Shown here piece by piece: positions 12,441 through 18,766 of a stretch of DNA of 18,766 nt (positions within the stretch are counted from its first letter, which is position 1; the number at the start of each line of letters is the position of its first letter). Source of the stretch: Clostridiales bacterium (GTDB lineage: Bacteria > Bacillota > Clostridia > Oscillospirales > Oscillospiraceae); contig VSNB01000029.1 in the NCBI GenBank assembly GCA_009774055.1, positions 1 through 18,766 on the forward strand, written 5' to 3'. The notes under the pieces are model-generated. The model made no database searches. It was not told the origin of the DNA and worked only from the letters and a program-made list of their open reading frames with translations. The position numbers and the translations under genes are program-made.

Positions 12441-15400
12441 ATGGATTATCTATCCGAAAAAATTCGCGTGATCGTTCAGCAGCTGTCCCTCCTCCGCCAG
12501 AGCGAACCGGAGCCGCTGGAGGGCGTCACCTACCTGCCCGCAGGCTATAAAGCGTCCAATACGCCGCCGGAGGGGAACTGGATGCCCTGGAGCCGGGAGG
12601 ACACCATCCGCGGGAAGGACGCCCACTACTGGTTCCACGTCTCCTTTGCCGCCCCGCCCGCCCAGGAGGGCCGCCAGCTCTTTTTCCAGCTGGAAACCGG
12701 CTGCAACTCCGTGTGGGACGCCGTGGGCCCCCAGAGCCTGCTGTACCTCAACGGGGAAATGGTCCAGGGCCTGGACGTCAACCACCAGGAGGTCCTTCTC
12801 ACCCCGGGCCAGGCGTATGACGCCTACCTCTACCTCTACACCGGGCCCAACGAGCTCGCCGCCCAGTGCCGCATGGAGCTGACCTGGCTGGACAGCGCGG
12901 TGAACGGGCTGTACTATGACCTGAAGGTGCCCCTGGACGCCGCCGGCTGCCTGGACAAGGAGAGCGAGGACTACTGGCGGATTCTGCGGGCCCTGGAGCG
13001 GGCCGTGCAGCTGGTGGACCTGCGCAGTCCCCGCAGCGAAGCGTTCTATAAGAGCGTGGACGCCGCCCGGACCTGCCTGCGGGAGGAGTTTTTCCAGAAG
13101 GAGTGCGGCAGGCAGGCTCCGGTGGTCAACTGCGTGGGCCACACCCATATCGACATAGCCTGGCTGTGGACCCTGGCCCAGACCAGGGAGAAGGCCCAGC
13201 GCAGCTTCTCCACCGTGCTGCGGCTGATGGAGCAGTACCCCGAATACAAGTTCATGTCCTCCCAGCCCCAGCTCTACCAGTACGTCAAGGAGGACGCCCC
13301 CGAGCTCTACCAGCAGATCCTCCAGCGGGTCAGGGAGGGCCGCTGGGAGGTGGAGGGCGCCATGTGGCTGGAGGCTGACTGCAACCTCCCCTCCGGCGAG
13401 AGCCTGGTCCGCCAGATCCTCCACGGAAAGCGCTTCATGCAGGAGGAGTTCGGCGTGGACAGCCACATCCTCTGGCTGCCGGACGTGTTCGGCTACAGCG
13501 CCGCCCTGCCCCAGATTCTGCTGAAATCCGGGGTGGACCAGTTCTTCACTACCAAGATCAGCTGGAATGAGTACAACAAGCTGCCCTATGACGCCTTCCT
13601 CTGGCAGGGCATCGACGGCAGTGAGGTGTTCACCAGCTTCGGCACCGCCAGGGACATGCCCAAGCCCGGCGAGTGGGACATCCACACGACCTATACCGGC
13701 ACCACCGAGCCCACGATGGTCCAGGGCACCTGGGACCGCTTCCAGCAGAAGGAGTTCTCCGACCAGACGGTCATTACTTACGGCTTCGGCGACGGCGGCG
13801 GCGGCCCCACCCGCCACAATCTGGAAACCCAGCGGCGCACGGCCTGGGGCCTCCCCGGCCTGCCCCGGACCCGGATCAACACCGCCGAGGACTACATGGC
13901 CCAGCTGGAGGCGGACCTGCGCGCCCGCGCCGCGGAGGCCGGACGTATCCCGCGGTGGGTGGGGGAGCTGTACCTGGAATACCACCGGGGCACTTATACC
14001 TCCATCGCCAAGAACAAGCGGAACAACCGCAAGAGCGAAATGCTCCTGCACAAGGCGGAGTCCCTCGCCGTGCTGGCCGACGCCCTGTGCGGCCGGACCT
14101 ATCCCAGGGAGGAGCTCCGCGGGCTGTGGCAGACCGTCCTGCTCAACCAGTTCCACGACATCATCCCCGGCTCCTCCATCCACGAGGTCTATGAGGACAG
14201 CGACCGGCAGTACGCCCAGGTTCTGGACCAGGGGCAGCGGCTCTCCGGACAGGCGCTGGAGGCCCTGGCGGGCCAGGTGTCCGGTCAGGGACTGCTGGTA
14301 TACAATCCCCTGGGCTTCGCCCGCAGCGGCATGGTCAGCTGCGGCGGCGTCCAGTACTGGGCGGAGGACGTGCCCGCCATGGGCTGGCGGGTGATCCCCC
14401 TGAAGCAGGCGGAAGCCTCCAAAGTGAAGGCCGCCCCCGGCTCCCTGGAAAACGAGTTCTACCGCCTGGAGCTGGACAATACGGGCGCCATTTCCTCCCT
14501 GGTGGACAAGCGGGCGGACCGGGAGCTGTGCCTGCCCGGATGCCGGCTCAACGAGCTCCAGGTGTTCGAGGACTTCCCCAGGGCCTGGGACGCCTGGGAG
14601 ATCAGCGCCTACTACAAGGACAAGATGTGGGTGGCGGACCAGGTGGCCTCCCTGGAGGTGGTGGAGGAGAGTACCCGCAAGGGCATTCGGATGGTCAAGC
14701 CCTATGGGGACTCCGCCATTACCCAGACCATCTACCTCTACGACCGCTCCCCCCGGATTGACTTCGAGACGGAGGTGGACTGGCACCAGCGGCACCAGCT
14801 GCTCAAGGCCGCCTTCCCTCTGGACGTTCACGCCTCCCAGGCCGCCTATGAGATCCAGTTCGGCCACGTCCTCCGCCCCACCCACCGCAACACCAGCTGG
14901 GACGAGGCCCGGTTCGAGGTCTGCGCCCACAAGTGGGCGGACCTGTCGGAGGACGGCTACGGCGCGGCCCTGCTCAACGACTGCAAATACGGCTACAGCG
15001 CCGAGGGCAGCGTCCTCAAGCTGTCCCTCCTCAAGTCCGCCACCCATCCGGACCCGGAGGCGGACCAGGGCCGTCATACCTTTACCTACAGCCTGCTGCC
15101 CCACAGCGGCGGCTTCCGGGACGGCGGCGTGGTCCAGGAGGCGTACGGCCTCAACCAGCCGCTGCAGGCCGTGCCCGCTGCCGGCGGCGGAACGCTGCCG
15201 GAGACGTTCTCCCTTGCCAGCTGCGCCCAGCCGGGGGTGATCCTGGAGACGGTCAAGCTGGCGGAGGACGGCGAGGACCTGATTTTCCGCTTCTACGAGG
15301 CGTACGACCGCCGGGTGCGGGCGGACATCACCCTGGGCGTTCCCTTTGACAGCGTAACGGTGTGCGACCTGCTGGAGCGGCCTGTGGAGACGCCGGAGCT

Positions 15401-15476
15401 GCAGGTGTCCGGCCAGACGGTGACCCTGCCGGTGCGGAATTTCGAGATTGTGACCCTGCGCGTCCGCCGGAGCTGA
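12441..15476 (+). CDS. Alpha-mannosidase, glycoside hydrolase family 38
   Basis: This 1011-aa enzyme removes terminal alpha-linked mannose by a retaining, zinc-dependent mechanism. The N-terminal 220 residues form the beta-rich domain seen in Ams1-like members. The catalytic barrel shows GHTHIDIAWLW (233-243), whose His236 and Asp238 are of the zinc-site type, and LPDVFGYS (346-353) with the likely nucleophile Asp348. NQFHDIIPGSSIHEVY (569-584) adds further zinc and active-site residues, and the C-terminal beta domains follow. Length is usual for this subgroup. There is no signal peptide, so it acts in the cytoplasm on imported glycans. ATG follows AAAGGAG. It heads an operon with the GH31 gene 23 bp downstream and is divergent from the transporter. 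Confidence 0.96.
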   Translation: MDYLSEKIRVIVQQLSLLRQSEPEPLEGVTYLPAGYKASNTPPEGNWMPWSREDTIRGKDAHYWFHVSFAAPPAQEGRQLFFQLETGCNSVWDAVGPQSLLYLNGEMVQGLDVNHQEVLLTPGQAYDAYLYLYTGPNELAAQCRMELTWLDSAVNGLYYDLKVPLDAAGCLDKESEDYWRILRALERAVQLVDLRSPRSEAFYKSVDAARTCLREEFFQKECGRQAPVVNCVGHTHIDIAWLWTLAQTREKAQRSFSTVLRLMEQYPEYKFMSSQPQLYQYVKEDAPELYQQILQRVREGRWEVEGAMWLEADCNLPSGESLVRQILHGKRFMQEEFGVDSHILWLPDVFGYSAALPQILLKSGVDQFFTTKISWNEYNKLPYDAFLWQGIDGSEVFTSFGTARDMPKPGEWDIHTTYTGTTEPTMVQGTWDRFQQKEFSDQTVITYGFGDGGGGPTRHNLETQRRTAWGLPGLPRTRINTAEDYMAQLEADLRARAAEAGRIPRWVGELYLEYHRGTYTSIAKNKRNNRKSEMLLHKAESLAVLADALCGRTYPREELRGLWQTVLLNQFHDIIPGSSIHEVYEDSDRQYAQVLDQGQRLSGQALEALAGQVSGQGLLVYNPLGFARSGMVSCGGVQYWAEDVPAMGWRVIPLKQAEASKVKAAPGSLENEFYRLELDNTGAISSLVDKRADRELCLPGCRLNELQVFEDFPRAWDAWEISAYYKDKMWVADQVASLEVVEESTRKGIRMVKPYGDSAITQTIYLYDRSPRIDFETEVDWHQRHQLLKAAFPLDVHASQAAYEIQFGHVLRPTHRNTSWDEARFEVCAHKWADLSEDGYGAALLNDCKYGYSAEGSVLKLSLLKSATHPDPEADQGRHTFTYSLLPHSGGFRDGGVVQEAYGLNQPLQAVPAAGGGTLPETFSLASCAQPGVILETVKLAEDGEDLIFRFYEAYDRRVRADITLGVPFDSVTVCDLLERPVETPELQVSGQTVTLPVRNFEIVTLRVRRS

Positions 15477-15499
15477 CAGAAGGAGGAAGGGGAAACAGT

Positions 15500-17485
15500 A
15501 TGATTGCCAAGTACGTCTACGGCGCGCCCTTTCCCACGGAGGCGGTGGCGGGGGAAGCCGCCGCCGCCTCGGGAAGCCTCCCCATCGGCGAGGTTTCCAC
15601 AGAGGACGGCTTCCGGTTTACCTGCCGGCTGGAGAAGGAGGATATCGTCTACGGCCTGGGAGAGGCCAACCGGGGCCTGAACAAGCGGGGCTTCCGGTAC
15701 GTCAGCAGCTGCACCGACGACCGGATGCACACGGAGACGATCCAGGCCATGTACGCCGCCCACAACTTCCTGATTGTGGCGGGCCGGGAGAGCGTGGGCC
15801 TCTTCTTCGATTACCCGGCGCGGATGGTGTTCGACGTGGGCTATACCCGCATGGATACGCTGGCCGTTACCTGCCAGCGGGCGGATCTGGACCTGTACGT
15901 TATAACGGGGGAGAGCCCCTATGACATCGTCCGGCAGTTCCGCAGGCTCATCGGGCCCAGCTACATCCCCCCGAAATTCGCCTTCGGCTTCGGCCAGAGC
16001 CGGTGGGGGTACAAGACCCGTGCGGACTTCTGCGGCGTAGTGGATGGCTACCGGAAGAACCGCCTGCCCCTGGATATGCTGTATCTGGACATTGACTACA
16101 TGGACCACTACAAGGACTTCACCGTCAATGGAGAGGAGTTTCCCGATTTCCCCGCCTTCGTGGCGGAAATGAAGGACCGGGGCATCTACCTGGTACCTAT
16201 CATCGATGCGGGAGTCAAGGTGGAGAAGGGCTACGATATTTACGACGAGGGCGTGGAGAAGCGGTACTTCTGCCAGCGCGCGGACGGCAGCGACTTTGTG
16301 GCGGCGGTCTGGCCGGGGGATACCCATTTCCCTGACGTGCTCAACCCGGAGGCCCGGGCCTGGTTCGGGGATCAGTACAGGATTCTCACCGACGCGGGGA
16401 TCGAGGCGTTCTGGAACGACATGAACGAGCCCTCCATCTTCTACACCCCGGAGCTGACGGCGCAGACCCGGGCGCAGATGGAGAAAGCCTTCCGGGACGG
16501 CAGCTACACCCCCAACATGCCGGCGAGGAAGAAGCCGGAGGCCCGGGGGGACTACGAGCTGTTTTACCACCGCTCCATCGCCGGGACGGTCCGCCACGAC
16601 CAGGTCCACAACCTCTATGGCTTCAACATGACCCGGGCTGCCGGGGAGGCATTCGAGCGGATCGATCCGGACCGGCGCTTCCTTATGTTCTCCCGGTCCT
16701 CCTACATCGGCATGCACCGGTACGGCGGCGTGTGGACGGGGGACAACTGCTCCTGGTGGAGCCACATCCTTCTCAATTTGAAGATGATGGCGTCGCTGAA
16801 TATGTGCGGCTTCCTGTACGCGGGGGCGGACCTGGGCGGCTTCGGCGAGGATACCACCCGGGACCTGCTGCTGCGGTGGCTGGCCCTGGGGGTGTTCACG
16901 CCCCTGATGCGGAACCACTCCGCCCTGGGTACCCGGGAGCAGGAGTGCTACCAGTTCGAGGACCTGGAGGACTTCCGCCATGTGCTGGGGGTGCGCTACC
17001 GGCTGCTCCCCTACCTGTACAGCGAGTACATGAAGGCGGCCCTGGGCGGCGACATGCTCTTCAAGCCTCTGGCGTTTGTCTATCCGGGAGATAAAATGGC
17101 GGCGCAGACGGAGGACCAGATGATGTTCGGCGGCGAGATCATGCTGGCGCCGGTGTACACCCAGAACGCCTCGGGCCGGTATGTGTACCTGCCGGAGGAA
17201 ATGCTGTTCGTCAAGTTCCTCCCCGGCGGAGTCATTCACCAGGAGACGCTGGCCCCGGGGCACCACTATGTGGAGATTGCGCTCAACGAGGTGCCCATGT
17301 TCATCCGCAGGGGCCGGTGCGTTCCCCTGGCGGAGCCTGCGGAAACCGTCGGGGCGGTGGACGCCTCCCGGCTGACGACGCTGGGCTACGAGGGCGCGTC
17401 CTATGTCCTCTACGAGGACGACGGCGTGCATAAGAATTATACCGCTCTGGAGGACTGCAGGACGCTGAAGCATCCTGTCCGCTGA
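15500..17485 (+). CDS. Alpha-glucosidase-like enzyme, glycoside hydrolase family 31
   Basis: This 661-aa retaining alpha-glycosidase of clan GH-D shows an N-terminal beta-sandwich, QSRWGYK at the start of the barrel, the nucleophile motif WNDMNEP (305-311, Asp307) and the acid/base region GVWTGDNCSWW with Asp415. A short C-terminal beta domain closes the protein. Alpha-glucosidase is the most common activity, but the family also includes alpha-xylosidases and others, so specificity is open. There is no signal peptide; it is cytoplasmic. The ATG at 15500 was chosen because AAGGAGGAAGGGG precedes it. It sits 23 bp after the GH38 stop and is clearly cotranscribed. Pairing of alpha-mannosidase and alpha-glucosidase would suit a glucosylated high-mannose glycan (inference). 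Confidence 0.95.
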   Translation: MIAKYVYGAPFPTEAVAGEAAAASGSLPIGEVSTEDGFRFTCRLEKEDIVYGLGEANRGLNKRGFRYVSSCTDDRMHTETIQAMYAAHNFLIVAGRESVGLFFDYPARMVFDVGYTRMDTLAVTCQRADLDLYVITGESPYDIVRQFRRLIGPSYIPPKFAFGFGQSRWGYKTRADFCGVVDGYRKNRLPLDMLYLDIDYMDHYKDFTVNGEEFPDFPAFVAEMKDRGIYLVPIIDAGVKVEKGYDIYDEGVEKRYFCQRADGSDFVAAVWPGDTHFPDVLNPEARAWFGDQYRILTDAGIEAFWNDMNEPSIFYTPELTAQTRAQMEKAFRDGSYTPNMPARKKPEARGDYELFYHRSIAGTVRHDQVHNLYGFNMTRAAGEAFERIDPDRRFLMFSRSSYIGMHRYGGVWTGDNCSWWSHILLNLKMMASLNMCGFLYAGADLGGFGEDTTRDLLLRWLALGVFTPLMRNHSALGTREQECYQFEDLEDFRHVLGVRYRLLPYLYSEYMKAALGGDMLFKPLAFVYPGDKMAAQTEDQMMFGGEIMLAPVYTQNASGRYVYLPEEMLFVKFLPGGVIHQETLAPGHHYVEIALNEVPMFIRRGRCVPLAEPAETVGAVDASRLTTLGYEGASYVLYEDDGVHKNYTALEDCRTLKHPVR

Positions 17486-17517
17486 AAATCCGGCGGGACG
17501 GCGAAGCAGGGCGGGTA

Positions 17518-17556
17518 AACAAAAATTACGGGGGCTGGCTTCACGCCGGCCCCCGT
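17518..17556 (-). terminator. Hairpin terminator between GH31 and the degraded gene
   Basis: Stem 17528-17539 with 17545-17556 (12 bp, one G.T), loop TTCAC. On the minus strand it is followed by AATTTTTGTTT, a good terminator tail, 22 bp after the end of the degraded minus-strand gene. On the plus strand the tail is AAAATTATTG, so it would stop GH31 transcription only weakly. Confidence 0.65.
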
Positions 17557-17578
17557 AAAATTATTGTCCCAAAATGCC

Positions 17579-17909
17579 CTATGCCATGAGGGGTTCCTCC
17601 CAGTGGGGAAACTGGCGGATCACATCATGAAAATCCTCTTAGAGCCTGTTTCATATCTCCCCGCGCACGTCTTGACGGCGGATTTTCCGCCCAGACTTCG
17701 TTAAAAACCCTTACAATCCGTCAGGATTGCTGCGGCTTTTTGCCTCGCTGGACAAAAAATCCACTCGCCAATCCGCACTCGTTGAGATATGAAACAGGCT
17801 CTTAGGGCAGATAGGGGACGCCCAGCTTTTCCCGGTACCGGGCCAAAATATCCCGGGCGAAGACAGCGTCCACCGCCCGGCACATACGCAAAAGGGAAAA
17901 GAGCGAACT
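17579..17909 (-). pseudogene. Degraded minus-strand gene interrupted by a MITE-like element
   Basis: Two protein-like pieces lie either side of the 160-bp element. The upstream piece contains MCRAVDAVFARDILARYREK followed by LGVPYLP and then TAA. The downstream piece reads EDFHDVIRQFPHWEE then PLMA and TAG, ending 22 bp before a minus-strand terminator. When the element and one target copy are removed the two are in the same frame, separated only by the TAA of the duplicated target. Codon use is GC3-rich like real genes here. The 5' part is lost: an in-frame stop lies just upstream and the TetR promoter occupies that region. I do not recognise the protein. The TAA may be an older nonsense mutation, or the first piece may simply have ended there. 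Confidence 0.45.
17642..17801 (+). mobile_element. 160-bp MITE-like element, copy 1
   Basis: Perfect 18-bp terminal inverted repeats (GAGCCTGTTTCATATCTC), flanked by the 3-bp direct repeat TTA (17639-17641 and 17802-17804). It carries no transposase gene and internal hairpins (GGCGGATTTTCCGCC and AATCCGTCAGGATT). A TNA-type 3-bp target duplication and a GAGCCTG end are what I would expect of an element mobilised by an IS5-family transposase, but this is inference. It is base-for-base the reverse complement of copy 2. Confidence 0.9.
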
Positions 17910-17920
17910 TTACTGGACGG

Positions 17921-17949
17921 TTGCAATGGGGGAAACGGTATGCTATAAT
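17921..17949 (+). promoter_or_regulatory. Extended -10 promoter of the TetR-family gene
   Basis: TTGCAA (17921-17926), 17-nt spacer, TATAAT (17944-17949) preceded by TGC, giving an extended -10 element. It lies 53 bp upstream of the chosen start codon. Confidence 0.8.
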
Positions 17950-17965
17950 CAATCCCATAACAAAA

Positions 17966-17984
17966 CAGACCCCTGGCGGGTCTG
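17966..17984 (+). promoter_or_regulatory. Candidate TetR-family operator
   Basis: A 19-bp interrupted palindrome, CAGACCC (17966-17972), spacer CTGGC, GGGTCTG (17978-17984), lies just downstream of the predicted transcript start. Size and position fit a dimer site through which the regulator represses itself. Confidence 0.65.
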
Positions 17985-18001
17985 GAACGGTGAGGGAAGT
18001 C

Positions 18002-18598
18002 ATGAAGCAGGGAAGACGGGAAATGAACAAGCTCCAGTGCCGGAACCGGATTTTAAAGATGTCCCGGCGGCTGTTTACGGCCAAGGGCTATGAGAACACC
18101 ACGATAGAGGACGTCGCCGAGGCGGCGGAAATCTCCAAGGCCACGCTGTACAACTATTTCTCCAGCAAAGAGGATCTGCTTCAAGGCATCGCCGACGCCG
18201 CCCTGGAGGAGATCCGCCAGATGGTCCGGGATGGCCTCCGGGAGGAGCCGGACGGCCTGGCGAAGATCCGGTGCGTCATGGAAACCCTGGTGGCGGATTC
18301 CGCCCGGTACATCACCCTGACCCGGCGGATCTTCTTTTTGAACGTATCCCCGGACAGCGAGCTCCACGAAGCCCGGGCGGAGCTGCTGGAAATCCTGGGA
18401 CAGCTGGTCCGGGAGGCCCAGGACCAGGGGCGGCTGCGCAGGGACCTGCCTCCGGAGGATTTGGTGGACATCTTCCTGGGGGTGTACCTGCTGACCCAGT
18501 TCGGCTGGGAGGATATGGAACGCTGTACGGAGGACGAGCGCCGCCGGAGGGTGGGGCGCGTCCTGGACCAGGTGCTGGCGGGCCTGGCGGAACCGTAA
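18002..18598 (+). CDS. TetR-family transcriptional regulator
   Basis: This 198-aa cytoplasmic repressor-type protein has the TetR N-terminal domain at about 15-60, with helix-turn-helix TTIEDVAEAAEISKATLYNY (33-52) followed by FSSKEDLL. The remaining, mostly helical part is a ligand-binding and dimerisation domain that cannot be assigned a ligand. The ATG at 18002 follows GAGGGAAG and gives a typical length. An in-frame GTG at 17990 and ATG at 18023 are alternatives, while the much longer frame back into the MITE would begin before the promoter and is not credible. The stop codon TAA is exactly the target duplication of the second MITE copy. GGAGG after that element (18762-18766) suggests a cotranscribed next gene, its probable target. 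Confidence 0.93.
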   Translation: MKQGRREMNKLQCRNRILKMSRRLFTAKGYENTTIEDVAEAAEISKATLYNYFSSKEDLLQGIADAALEEIRQMVRDGLREEPDGLAKIRCVMETLVADSARYITLTRRIFFLNVSPDSELHEARAELLEILGQLVREAQDQGRLRRDLPPEDLVDIFLGVYLLTQFGWEDMERCTEDERRRRVGRVLDQVLAGLAEP

Positions 18599-18758
18599 GA
18601 GCCTGTTTCATATCTCAACGAGTGCGGATTGGCGAGTGGATTTTTTGTCCAGCGAGGCAAAAAGCCGCAGCAATCCTGACGGATTGTAAGGGTTTTTAAC
18701 GAAGTCTGGGCGGAAAATCCGCCGTCAAGACGTGCGCGGGGAGATATGAAACAGGCTC
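18599..18758 (-). mobile_element. 160-bp MITE-like element, copy 2 (inverted)
   Basis: Identical to the reverse complement of copy 1 over all 160 bp, with the same 18-bp terminal repeats, flanked by TAA (18596-18598 and 18759-18761). The left TAA is the stop codon of the TetR-family gene, so insertion left the protein unchanged. The two copies form a large inverted repeat around the TetR gene. Confidence 0.9.
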
Positions 18759-18766
18759 TAAGGAGG

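Noticed and set aside
12450..15104. 884-codon minus-strand frame over the GH38 gene
   Set aside because: Complement-strand artefact of biased codon use; all GH38 catalytic motifs are on the plus strand.
17789..18001. N-terminal extension of the TetR protein starting inside MITE copy 1
   Set aside because: It would begin upstream of a very good extended -10 promoter and operator, lacks a ribosome site and adds about 70 residues absent from normal TetR proteins.
17639..18761. Composite transposon formed by the two MITE copies
   Set aside because: Each copy has its own 3-bp direct repeat, no transposase gene lies between them, and independent insertions explain the data. The reverse-complementary targets leave only a small doubt.

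Overview
The window looks like a chromosomal stretch from a GC-rich Firmicute of the class Clostridia, probably a gut commensal of the Oscillospirales (Flavonifractor/Lawsonibacter/Oscillibacter-like). This is inferred from gene style (dimeric glycyl-tRNA synthetase with a Cys4 insert, a TIGR03905-type TSCPD protein, family-5 lipoprotein transporter next to cytoplasmic glycosidases), strong Gram-positive Shine-Dalgarno sequences and high GC at third codon positions. No tRNA, rRNA, CRISPR array or phage gene was seen.

Left part (1-2900): a cluster of six hairpins (2-218), then the glycyl-tRNA synthetase gene (258-1682). After it comes a lower-GC orphan gene with a possible ADP-ribosyltransferase-fold C-terminal half (1797-2183), a strong terminator, a well-formed promoter and a small TSCPD protein (2547-2801).

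Centre (2925-17485): a glycan-uptake and degradation locus. On the minus strand lie a family-5 solute-binding lipoprotein (4376-6364), followed after a terminator by a Gfo/Idh/MocA oxidoreductase (2925-4202), and an oppBCDF-like operon (permeases 10885-11835 and 9965-10888, ATPases 8919-9953 and 7962-8903, then a small membrane protein 7497-7913). On the plus strand lie an AraC-type regulator (6642-7502) divergent from the lipoprotein gene, and a GH38 alpha-mannosidase plus GH31 alpha-glucosidase operon (12441-17485) divergent from the transporter. Both glycosidases lack signal peptides, so the inferred scheme is: the lipoprotein captures an oligosaccharide or glycoconjugate, the ABC transporter imports it intact, and it is trimmed of alpha-mannose and alpha-glucose in the cytoplasm. 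The octamer ATCTTGCT (one copy with a final C) occurs three times in the lipoprotein/araC intergenic region (spacings 21 and 63 bp) and twice, 21 bp apart, just upstream of the transporter promoter. It is a strong candidate operator tying the separated units into one AraC-controlled regulon. The transporter mRNA leader also carries paired hairpins and a 36-codon ORF that overlaps oppB by ATGA.

Right part (17486-18766): a hairpin terminator, a degraded minus-strand gene interrupted by a 160-bp MITE-like element, and a TetR-family regulator with its own extended -10 promoter and palindromic operator. A second, identical MITE copy in inverted orientation has its 3-bp target duplication exactly on the TetR stop codon. 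The bases after it (GGAGG) look like the ribosome binding site of a gene beyond the window.
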